Assembly: GCF_932526225.1 (NCBI RefSeq)
Contig: NC_064044.1
Span: 5,185,747 to 5,227,746, forward strand
DNA length: 42,000 nucleotides
Direction of reading: 5' to 3'
Source of the DNA: Nematostella vectensis
Lineage: Eukaryota > Cnidaria > Anthozoa > Actiniaria > Edwardsiidae
Positions 10,501-18,200 of the stretch are shown one piece after another. Below the pieces are notes generated by a model, which searched no databases, had not been told where the DNA came from, and saw only the letters and a program-made list of their open reading frames with translations. Position 1 is the first letter of the stretch. Each line of letters starts with the position of its first letter. The position numbers and the translations under genes are program-made.

Positions 10501-11757
10501 AATCAAAATAGAAATCTTTACATCGATTGTCCGTTTTCCCTGCCATTATTCCAAAATAACCCCCCCCCCCTTCCTCCTCCAAACAATGCTTACACGATCA
10601 GGAAATCACCTGCTAACTCCACTGTAACGAAAGTATCCCAGTATTGGTCGGTGCTGGGAGGGCAGCAGAAAACGATTGACTGGGGACGATTGGAAATAAC
10701 ATATTTGATTGTTAAAAGGCAAAGTCTATCGACGCTTTCTTATCTCTTGCTTACCTTGTCCGAAACCTTGGCTAGTTTGACCTTGGTAGGAATCGGACTG
10801 ATCCCCACCCTCCGCCCCCTGGTAAGCTGCCGTCTGATCCCCTGCCAGGCCCCCTTGGTAGGCCGTTGTCTGGTCGCCTGCCTCGTTCCCCTGATAGGCG
10901 GCTGTTTGTTCCCCTGTTTGTACCCCTTGGTACGCTGTTGTCTGCTCTCCAGAATCCCTACCCTGGTCAGCTGTTTGGGAACCGGCCTCGCTTCCTTGAT
11001 AGCTCGATTGATCCTCACTGCCTTGATATGACGCTGTTTGATCTCCTTGAAAAGGTGAGCTCTGTTCCGCAGATTGACTCCCTTGGTAATCTTGCTGACC
11101 TCCAAGATCAGTGGTACTCTTCTGTTGCGCAGCCAGCTCTTGTAACACCCCCTGCTCATCCGCCCCCTGTCCACCGTTACTACTGGCGTACGCAGACACT
11201 CCCGGGCTACCCATCGGCTGATAAGCCGTGACCTGTTGGCTCATTAGCTGAGCCATTGGATTGCCAGCATAGCCTAAGCCATAACCTTGACTTTGGCTTT
11301 GTGATGTTTGCATAGTGGGATAACCGAGTTCATACTTCTTGGATCTGGACTTGTGGTGGATCTTCTCCTTCTTAGATCCCCTTTGTGGGACCTTCCGTTC
11401 AAGTCCAACACTCCCCTTGTGTTCACCTTTACCATACTCGCCTTCAGAGCGCTTCCACGCTGTTCTTCCCTTCTTATGTATCACTTCATTTCTAAGAAAT
11501 GGATTCTTGTAGACTTTGGCGACTTTATTCGCCTTGTACGTCAACTGATTCTCCGTGAATTTTTGTCCAAGATTTCCCCACTCGATTTTATCACGACTTA
11601 ATGGAACTAATCCTTTTGATTTTTCTAATCTCCTCTTGTGATGTGGACTGTGTTTTGTCTTGTGGTGATGACGGTGATGTCTTTTACGTCCCTCTAAACC
11701 CAGTGTCTGCGTCGCTAACACGACAGACAATATGGTAATCAAGTTATAAACTCTCAT
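792..11757 (-). CDS. Gene B: secreted EGF + minicollagen-CRD protein, candidate nematocyst structural protein (11 exons)
   Basis: Exons on the minus strand: 11757-10755, 10404-10156, 9516-9232, 8799-about 8635, 7930-7769, 6982-6875, 6105-6001, 5464-5366, 4901-4255, 3620-3215, 1534-792; about 1323 residues. All joins keep frame; introns are phase 1 except intron 9, which is phase 0. Order of regions: signal peptide (1-20), His/Lys-rich basic part, Gln/Gly/Tyr repeats (about 225-420), Gly-rich, Ser-rich and His-rich linkers, three EGF-like modules (622-725), then eight CRDs in two groups (3 + 5). In minicollagens and NOWA, CRDs crosslink the nematocyst wall through disulfides, so a capsule or tubule role is inferred. 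The silk-like part recalls the Hydra elastomer cnidoin in general design, but I cannot claim orthology. The exon 4 donor is the weak point of the model. Confidence 0.82.
2515..3025. repeat. 76-bp minisatellite, about 7 copies, in gene B intron 10
   Basis: Units share CCCACATGTGAGAGAAATAT and then GGAAAAGGCTAAAGACAATG; the first motif recurs near 2521, 2608, 2681, 2758, 2834, 2911 and 2987. The first units are the most diverged. It matches no exon of gene B that I can see. Confidence 0.9.
3215..3620 (-). CDS. Gene B exon 10: Met-rich start then Ala/His/Thr-rich linker
   Basis: Acceptor TTGCTCTCTAG| (phase 0, matching the exon 9 donor) and donor GACGG|GTATGT (phase 1) bound 406 bases. It encodes FRNAMSWFGMMNFLNMMYNM, a hydrophobic Met-rich patch, and then a cysteine-free Ala/His/Thr/Pro linker between the two CRD groups. 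Confidence 0.85.
4255..4901 (-). CDS. Gene B exon 9: three minicollagen CRDs and a Pro/Ser/Lys spacer
   Basis: Acceptor CCCTTGTAG| enters in phase 1; donor CTCAGAG|GTAAGG leaves in phase 0 after 647 bases. CRD1 (4825-4878) is CPEACAKRCTDDCPDKCC. A spacer of about 110 residues rich in Lys, Ser, Pro, His and Thr follows. CRD2 (4426-4482) is CPVECMTGQCGKSCPAHCC, with one extra residue in the second gap. CRD3 (4306-4359) is CPESCRTKCTNSCPPICC. Open frame beyond the donor is intron. Confidence 0.9.
5366..5464 (-). CDS. Gene B exon 8: EGF-like domain
   Basis: Acceptor TTCATTGCAG| and donor GCAC|GTAAGT bound 99 bases, phase 1 to phase 1. Cysteines run DNCVNGCSKHGKCIRGFCIC followed by a loop and a final cysteine, a complete six-cysteine EGF-like module of the same short class as exon 7. 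Confidence 0.9.
5541..5570. mobile_element. Terminal fragment of the 240-bp MITE family
   Basis: Contains CATTGTCACCAGTTTACTTC, the terminal inverted repeat of the MITE copies at 23281-23510 and 41733-41973. No second end is seen nearby, so this is a solo end or a decayed copy. Confidence 0.55.
5630..5945. repeat. GGTACCTTTTAGGGG interspersed motif cluster
   Basis: GGTACCTTTTAGGGG or close variants occur four times (near 5635, 5664, 5718 and 5910) in gene B intron 7. The spacing is irregular, so it looks like a rearranged dispersed repeat and not a simple tandem array. Confidence 0.55.
6001..6105 (-). CDS. Gene B exon 7: EGF-like domain
   Basis: Acceptor GACTTTCGCAG| and donor CAGAG|GTATGA bound 105 bases, phase 1 to phase 1. 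Six cysteines follow C-x2-C-x5-C-x4-C-x1-C-x8-C, with the GFSGDGTTC ending typical of short EGF modules. No calcium-binding consensus is seen before the first cysteine. Confidence 0.9.
6875..6982 (-). CDS. Gene B exon 6: truncated EGF-like module
   Basis: Acceptor TTCACTTGCAG| and donor CACAG|GTACGA bound 108 bases, phase 1 to phase 1. It begins RYCAGCPRHASCVDKVC, the C-x2-C-x5-C-x4-C front half of the short EGF type seen elsewhere in both genes, then replaces the back half with an Ala/Leu-rich tail without cysteines. It is probably a decayed or specialised EGF exon. Confidence 0.75.
7040..7160. repeat. Repeat block shared with 17500-17610
   Basis: ACCCCACCCTGCTCATGTGA, then GAGTTCGACTCCGGTTGACC and TTAGAAGACTGTTAATTTTA, closely match a block at 17500-17610. 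Each block sits roughly 60-200 bases upstream (in the gene's direction) of a truncated EGF-like exon: exon 6 of gene B and exon 16 of gene A. It contains a sequence resembling a tRNA B box, so a SINE origin is possible. Confidence 0.6.
7502..7632. mobile_element. Small MITE with 9-bp target duplication
   Basis: Ends are CAGCCTGCAATG and CATTGCAGGCTA (inverted), flanked on both sides by the direct repeat CACTTAGAG (7493-7501 and 7633-7641). An internal palindrome GCCGCCATCTTGG / AAGATGGCGGC is present. Size, terminal repeats and target duplication suggest a non-autonomous hAT-like element. Confidence 0.75.
7769..7930 (-). CDS. Gene B exon 5: His/Asp-rich linker
   Basis: Acceptor TTTATTCACAG| and donor GGAAG|GTAAAA bound 162 bases, phase 1 to phase 1. 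It encodes a His-rich cluster (MTHHHHRHHYNIGG) followed by an acidic/His segment (GEDSDDVHHVTH). Histidine clusters occur in some nematocyst proteins, for instance spinalin, and can bind metal; a metal role here is only a guess. Confidence 0.78.
7945..8085. repeat. TTGATAA-rich low-complexity stretch
   Basis: Repeated ATTGATAAA / TTGATAAC words with irregular spacing in gene B intron 4, directly beside exon 5. Confidence 0.5.
8635..8799 (-). CDS. Gene B exon 4: Ser-rich linker (donor uncertain)
   Basis: Acceptor TCTCAACAG| is followed in phase 1 by a Ser/Leu-rich stretch (SLSKLASSSSLSSLSYTGG). The open frame runs to a stop at 8612. The best-looking donor (AATCAG|GTCAGC, ending at 8642) is phase 0 and would break the join to exon 5. 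A weaker phase-1 donor ends at 8635 and keeps frame, so I used it. The 3' end is therefore approximate. Confidence 0.6.
9232..9516 (-). CDS. Gene B exon 3: Gln-rich then Gly-rich segment
   Basis: Acceptor TTGTTTCCAG| and donor AAAG|GTGAAT bound 285 bases (95 codons), phase 1 to phase 1. It encodes a Gln/Ser-rich part (QQDQTSSYQQLGDQGG), a Gly-rich run (NLLGGGGGQDG), then an Ala/Ser/Asp tail. Compositionally it is a continuation of the repeat region of exons 1 and 2. Confidence 0.85.
10156..10404 (-). CDS. Gene B exon 2: Gln/Gly-rich
   Basis: Acceptor CTCCAAAG| and donor GCAAG|GTAAGA flank 249 bases, phase 1 to phase 1. The frame that continues exon 1 reads as a Gln/Gly/Glu-rich segment (for example QQGEQGVGLRLPGG and VQTGDAQTGQEQGG) with no stop. 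A Lys/Arg-rich reading frame over the same bases is a shadow. Confidence 0.82.
10755..11757 (-). CDS. Gene B exon 1: signal peptide, basic region and YQG silk-like repeats
   Basis: Starts at ATG 11757 with a hydrophobic leader (MRVYNLITILSVVLATQTLG), then a Lys/Arg/His-rich stretch including HHRHHHKTKHSPHHKRR, whose basic pairs could be propeptide cleavage sites. From about residue 225 there are 12-residue imperfect repeats of the type YQGxxxGDQTAA. It ends with donor CAAG|GTAAGC in phase 1. The repeat DNA is GC-rich compared with the surrounding introns. Confidence 0.9.
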
Positions 11758-11940
11758 CGCCTTTCCTCATTTCTTGATTTTCAAAACATTTTTTCCAAAG
11801 CCCTTAAATCAGATAAGAGGCAAATAGTTTTTCGCCTTTTTCTTTTGTTGATTTATTAATTACGTAAAGTAGTGCACGGGTGATCGGCTTGTCAAGATCT
11901 AAGCAAATGCGGGAGCGACCCATGGGCAGGTAGCGCTATG

Positions 11941-11946
11941 TTTATA
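11941..11946 (-). promoter_or_regulatory. Possible TATA box of gene B
   Basis: TATAAA on the minus strand, 184 bases upstream of the gene B start codon, which would leave a 5' UTR of roughly 150 bases. It is a sequence match only. Confidence 0.25.
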
Positions 11947-14007
11947 CACTGCGCTTCACCAGTATCAATTAACTATTAAAACTCCGGAACACATAGCGGG
12001 ATATCTTAGCGTGAAGTTGTTTTGCAATGAGTTACTTAGTTTCAATAGATTCACAGTAGAATTCCCCGGAACGCGAACGGGTATTCACATTATACGGGAG
12101 TGATTTTCATGTTTCTCCTATCTCAGATTATTACATTGAGTGGGTGACAACGCCATGAAACAAAATTGTATTAAACTTATGGTCATCTGAAGTTGAGGGA
12201 TTTTCACTATAAATTATGGGATTGAATATAATAACGGACACTGATGTTATGGGTCTCAGCTATTCCCTATTGTTCTGTTGTAGTTAATTAGTTAGGTTGT
12301 AGTTAATTTTCACTGGCGTTGCTATACCCTGAGAGGGCAATAACCGCGTCTATCACCTCTTGACTTCTCGAAATGCATTATGTCTTTAATTTATCCACTC
12401 AAAGATGTCTCTTAATTTAAACAGTATGTGCTCGAACAGTATTTTATCTCAAAGTGTGTACCCTAGGTCTTATATTCTTTAAACCCGGTGAAAAAAGAGC
12501 TGGGGAGAAAGGCTGATCAAGCTGTATCGAAATGTTGAGAGCTGCGAGAAGTAGTTTCATTTTCACTGTTTTTGGTCAACCGAACGTAGCGTTGTCAGCA
12601 ATGTTGGTGCTGCTAACACTGGGCTAAAGACAAAACAATTTTCTAGCCAACTTCTAGATACCGCACCGCGCTTATAAAATCTGCTCACTAGCGGAAATGT
12701 AATGTACATGGACGTAAAAGCTTAATCGCGTGAGGAAACCATACGAGGAAACGTAAGAGAAATAAGCGGAGACGGAGAAGATATGTTTTAAAAATTGCGG
12801 TTAGCATTTAACCTTGATGCTGTAAAGCGAGCAGGAAGGCTAGAACGTACCTTCCCACATCACTCAGTATTTATAGTAGCAACTTCAGCAACAGTACGGT
12901 GGAGGCTGAAAACAATGGAAAAATGTACACGAAAGAGACGCGAAAGGCATTCTGCCTTGTAAATTCCAGCCATTCCAACCAAACAGTTGCCACTGACAGT
13001 GCTGAATAACGTATGCGCATGCGCGGGCTCTGGCAAAACCAAACACAATCGTAGTGTTGAATCGTTCGAGTAAAGTTACGAAAGGCTGACTCCGGTCGCT
13101 GTTTTGACTTACTGTACAGCATTAAAACCATACTGTACAAAAGATGACAGATTTTTTTGATAATGAGGGATTCATAAAGAAAATTATAGCCTTATGTTTG
13201 GTCTTGTTTTCTTAGCATTCGCCAAAATGTGACAGTTCGCCGGTAAAATGCCGCCATTTCAAAACAAAAAGGCTGATTTAACCGCGCGGTACTGGAATTA
13301 GTCTTGCCACTCAGCTTCAAAGAGACCCGGGAGGGGGTGGGGGGGGGGGGGGTGGAAGATCCCTTCCCCACTCGTATGGAAGGTCCGCTATAATTAAGGA
13401 AAATTAAGTACCACTGCGAGGTAGGACGAGCTACGTAAGAGAAAATGGTCCGCTTTATGGGAAACGAACTTGCTCGCTGATATTCCTGGCTACGGGCCTG
13501 AAAGACTTATCTTTGACAGAACAAACTACTTAATTCCAACAATTTGTAGACTATGACACTCTCTTTATTCCGAAATATACAGTATGTTTCAAAAGACCAC
13601 ACGCTGTCCCATTGTCTTTGAAGCCTATTAATCCTGGAGCTGACCTGGAGATTTTTTCAAGCTCATCATGGCTTGAAAATGGGCGCCACACACCAGCCTT
13701 GTTATGTTAAGTGACTTCTTATAACTTAAAAAAAACTTTAACTAATTTGTTTGCCACTAGCGAGCTAATCAGGCAATGAGGCGGCCGGCGAAAGTTACTG
13801 CAAAAGTACTAGGGAATCATGGGAGTTGGGGCGATTTGGACATGCACAATAGAAAAGTACGGTAATACCAGAACTTTATACTACTTTAGAGATAAAAACT
13901 GACAATCATTTATAAATGTTCATCTATTGGATTCCAAAAATATATTCGCGTGTAAACATTTTCAGTGATCTAAATCATGCCTACATTAGATCATCACCGA
14001 CAACATC

Positions 14008-14195
14008 ACGTTCAATAACCCTCATTTTGCTTGTGGTAAATAGGCACGTTCAATAACCCTCATTTTGCTTGTGGTAAATAGGCACGTTCAATAACCCTCA
14101 TTCTGCTTGTGGTTAATAGGCACTTTCAATAACCCCCATTTTGCTTGTGGTAAATAGGCACGTTCAATTACCCTCATTTTGCTTGTGGTAAATAG
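14008..14195. repeat. 38-bp tandem repeat, 5 copies
   Basis: CACGTTCAATAACCCTCATT then TTGCTTGTGGTAAATAGG, five nearly identical units, intergenic between genes A and B. Confidence 0.92.
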
Positions 14196-14269
14196 GCTGG
14201 GTTTAGCGTCACCGTAATTACTCGAATAAGCGCCGGGGCGTTTTTAATAATTATTCATGTCCCATGCAA

Positions 14270-14510
14270 AGCGCTTATGCGGAAAGGGGCTTATACAATA
14301 ACGATTAAACGGGAAGGCGCTTATACGGAAAGGCGATTATATGGAAAGGCGCTTATAAAAAAGGCGATTATACGTGAAGGGGCTTATACGAAAAGGCGAT
14401 TAAACGGGAAGGTGCTTATACGGAAAGGCGATTATAAGGAAGGCCTTTATACGGAAAGGCGCTTATACGGGAAGGCGATTATGCGGAAAGGCGCTTATAC
14501 GTAAGGCCCT
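14270..14510. repeat. 17-18-bp tandem repeat (GGAAAGGCGCTTATACG)
   Basis: About 13 imperfect units of GGAAAGGCGCTTATACG with GATTAT/CTTATA alternation. Translation gives an open frame of Lys/Gly/Tyr repeats on the plus strand, which is a by-product of the satellite. Related GCGCTTA words continue to about 14640. Confidence 0.9.
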
Positions 14511-14773
14511 TATTTCAGAATCCGTTCTATTCAATGCTAGAATGTAGTTAGAGAATTCGGGGGAGGTGCTTATTCATATTTTTCCTCATAGACGATGCGC
14601 TTACTCGGGGGATGCGCTATTTGAGGTAAGCGCTTTTCGAGTAATTTCGGTATGCGCGCGAAAATGTCAACGTTTGAATTAAATAGCGGCTTTTGACTTA
14701 AATCCACCTGGCACAGCTATTTGGAATTGCAACTGTGTCATTGCATTTTTGATTTTTTCACCTCCAAATGCCA

Positions 14774-14779
14774 TTTATT
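14774..14779 (-). promoter_or_regulatory. Candidate polyadenylation signal of gene A
   Basis: AATAAA on the minus strand, about 160 bases past the gene A stop codon at 14939, a normal distance for a short 3' UTR. Confidence 0.5.
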
Positions 14780-14938
14780 GACAACCTGCTGATTTCACCA
14801 AGCACAGCAACCGATGATAATTTCCTCACTAGGAAGTAGCGGACTCCATCCTTTTAGACTAATTTTCTATAACTTGTATACATCATTGGCAAAACTTCCA
14901 CCTATATTTTTACACTGTCCCATACGTTCTGTAGTTTA

Positions 14939-15249
14939 CTATAACTTGTATACATCATTAGCCAAGTTTCCTCCGACTCCGTTTTTACACAACTCCGATG
15001 GTCCGTACTTTCTGTAATCGCGCGCGCCACTAAAACACTGACCGCCATTTTGAATAGCAAAAATCTTATAACCTAGATCCCGCGCAATTTCGGCGCACTT
15101 GCTAATTGGCTGCTTTCTTCTGTGATAGTCATCCATAATCTTAGCGTCCAGTCCTTCTAGAGAGATGAGTGCGCGGCTGTGGGGATTTCGCCAGTTCGGT
15201 GTGTCGGCCCAACACCCCAAGCTTTGGTACTCCGTCACGATGATATCCT
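14939..15249 (-). CDS. Gene A exon 17: four-Cys C-terminal module and stop
   Basis: Acceptor GTCTCAACAG| enters in phase 1; stop at 14939. About 100 residues with landmarks SLGCWADT, ALISLEGLDAKIMDDYHRR, CAEIARDLGYKIFAIQNGGQC and ending NLANDVYKL; four cysteines. From memory this resembles a module frequent at the ends of secreted cnidarian proteins (GCxxDT ... LEG ... FAVQxGGxC ... ANxVY); I cannot name the family with certainty. Carbohydrate or protein binding is only a guess. Confidence 0.88.
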
Positions 15250-18200
15250 CTGTTGAGACAGAGCGAGAGATGTGATTTTTTAGCGGGAAAAAGAATGCAA
15301 TTTAAATGGCAACATGCACTGAGAAATCACGTAACTTTTGAGGTGAAAACCTCACGCGCCTTCCGGCGTTTGACGGCAAAATAACTAAACAACAACAAAA
15401 AAAAAACGAACCCTTACGAATCAGCCAGAAAGTTTCTTCCTCAGAAAGGAGTTATTCTCATTGAAAGATTCTATTCTTGGCTAAGCAAGCGTTTTAATGC
15501 TTTTGTTTTAGACAGCTTTTATATCGTCAAGTAGGATATCTTTTTTTCTTCCCGAAAATTGATGGTGAAAAAATATGGTGCCATGAAAAAATAAAAAGCA
15601 TGTGATATCACATTTTAATAAACCTAGTTTTAGTATAAAAAGATCTTGTTCATCTGCAATATATTTTGGTACACGCTAGCACATGAGCCGATTGTTGCAC
15701 GTTAACGGCGAATTTATTTTAAAAGTTGCCGAGTAACTCAAGATAACCCAGGGTATTCTAAGCTCATCTTGACACCAATGCCTTTCCACATTATTCCCTT
15801 GGTTAAATAACTTTCCCATTCAGAGAGAGAAAACCATGAACGTCCATATTACTTCTGCCGTCACCAGCGCCAGCCATGCGTCAGCGGTATTTGTGCGGTC
15901 ATGCGCATGCTTAGATAAAAGCTATCATACCCGACCACTCTTGCGCCTTAGTTGGGGGGAGAAGCCCGGATGTAATCGGTGGCTTGTACCTTGAGGAGTA
16001 TTGCACTGAACATGGAAAATTAAAAATAAAGACTCGAAAAACTATTCAATGATACCAACTTCTCCACGCAGAGAATTTTCTAATAGATGTCTAAACCCTC
16101 ACTATGATTAAATATATATATTATTTACGCTACCTCACGGATGAGAGAATTGGAAATTCCGGACGGTGGGGTGTGATCCTGTGGGGTTCTGAAGCCCAGG
16201 GAATTCCCAGATGTATGTTTTGAGGTAGTTATGGCGCACTGACCATTTGAAGGAAAAGAGGGGGGGGGGGGGGGGGCGTTATTCTGTCGTTGGACGTTGA
16301 AGAAACTTATAGACAAAACATAGACCTTTATTTAAAATTGAATTAAGCATATTGTCATATTGCATTAACTTTGAATAAGACATCTGAAATCTGCATATAC
16401 GACCCCAGAGTATGCATATCTAATCAACACATTTACTTTGGCAAAAAGACCCCCTTTTATATTTTTTGCGACTTTTAAACATAGAATTTGATAAAACGAT
16501 GGAAAGACTTACGCTGTCCGTTTGCTGCCTTGGATGTTGGTAGAACTAGGGCTATGGAAAGGAGCACAAAGCACTTAATATTGGTATCGAGCGAAAGTTG
16601 TTTCTACCCAAAGGATTACGCAAGAAGCAAAGAAAGTAATTGTGTGTTTATGGGGCAAGAGTTACCTTTAGTTATGGCTTTCGCATCTTTGGCGATGAAA
16701 GGAGATAGAGCTTTAAGACAGAGCAAGAAAAGAGTTTTAATTAATTTGAATTTGAAGGAAGAAAACAGTTATGAAAGACAGGTCGGACTTTGTTTTTCAG
16801 ACCTATTATTACCTTTCGTATGACCAAACATTGGTGAAGGGGGCAGAGCTGTTTGAATATAAAACACACAGAAAATTAGAATGAGCATAATGATCTGTTG
16901 ATGATGATTGATGAATATTTTAATAATAACGAAGAGAGTGTAATATTAACATGATAAAGGCAGTGTTACAATGACTGTATGAGTGAGATGACAATGATTA
17001 TCGTGGTTGTAATAATAATTAATTACCATACTGATGATGATGTCGATGATAGTCGTGATGGTGATGACGATTATTCTAATAATGGTTATGATGTTGGTGA
17101 TGGTGATAATGATGATGACAATGATGATGTTGATGTTGGTAACGTTGATAATGAGGGGCAATTGTATTGATATTGACGAGATTGATGATGACAAATGTGA
17201 TGTCAATGTAGATGACGACGTAGATAATGGTGAATGATTATGACTAACGGATGTTTATACTATACTCACGTATGCAGACCCGTTTTCCCGCCGGGCAGGT
17301 GCTGCTACAGGGTGTGGTCACAGGTTGACAACAGGCCGTGGTACCGGGCTGACAAACGCAGACGTTACTCTCGCACGTGGCGTATAATGGACAGCCGCCC
17401 TTACACTCTGAAATGACCCATTTTGAATTAATCAAAGTAACTTTGTCAGGCGCGTGTACAGAGGGGGGGGGGGGGGGGGGGGGGGTGGGGGGGAGGGGAA
17501 GGATCCGAGGGGTCCGGACCCCACCCTGCTCATGTGACGAGATGAGTTTGATTCCGGTTGACCCCTTCATTGGTAGTTAAGAAGATTGTTGACTTTATGC
17601 GTGTGTTTATCTTGGTACACGAGTATCCATCCCCGTAAGCGTCGCTCACTTTACCGTCTGTTAATATCTTGGTACACAAAAGGTATCCATCCCCGTAAGC
17701 TTCGCTTACTTACCGTCTGTTGGTATCTTTGTACACATGTATTTCTACCGTAAGCCCCGCTTACTTACTGTCTGTAGGTATCTTGATACGCGAGTATCCA
17801 TCCCCGTAAGCTTCGCTTACTTACCGTCTATAGTTATCTTTGTACACATGTATATTTACCGTAAGCCTCGCTTACTTACCGTCTGTAGGTATCTTGATAC
17901 GCGAGTATCCATCCCCGTAAGCCTCGCTTACTTACCGTCTATAGGTATCTTTAGTACACATGTGTTTTTACCGTAAGCCTCGCTCACTTACCGTCTGTAG
18001 GTATCTTGGTACACGAGTATCCATCTTCGTAAGCCTCGCTTACTTACCGTCTGTAGGTATCTTGGTACACGAGTATCCATCTTCGTAAGCCTCGCTTACT
18101 TACCGTCTGTAGGTATCTTGGTACACGAGTATCCATCTCCGTAAGCCTTGCTTACTTACCGTCTATAGGTATCTTTAGTACACATGTGTTTTTACCGTAA

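Larger units (their letters stand above)
11758..14938. other. Intergenic region between gene A 3' end and gene B start
   Basis: Apart from the two satellites near 14.0-14.5 kb, a G tract near 13330-13352 and a possible TATA box, I see only AT-rich unique-looking sequence. Minus-strand open frames near 12860-13140 have no recognisable domain, signal peptide or splice context and are left out. Confidence 0.5.

Noticed and set aside
10492-11231. Plus-strand open frames opposite gene B exon 1
   Set aside because: Antisense shadows of the GC-rich repeat region; Leu/Pro/Cys composition follows from reading the Gln/Gly codons backwards.
14277-14504. 75-codon Lys/Gly/Tyr repeat open frame
   Set aside because: Pure by-product of the 17-18-bp satellite, no leader or splice context.
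16488-16823. 111-codon plus-strand open frame in gene A intron 16
   Set aside because: No recognised domain, no signal peptide or conserved motif, and chance open frames of this length are expected in this much intron.
16946-17237. Ile/Thr- and Asp-rich open frames on both strands
   Set aside because: Caused by the GAT microsatellite.
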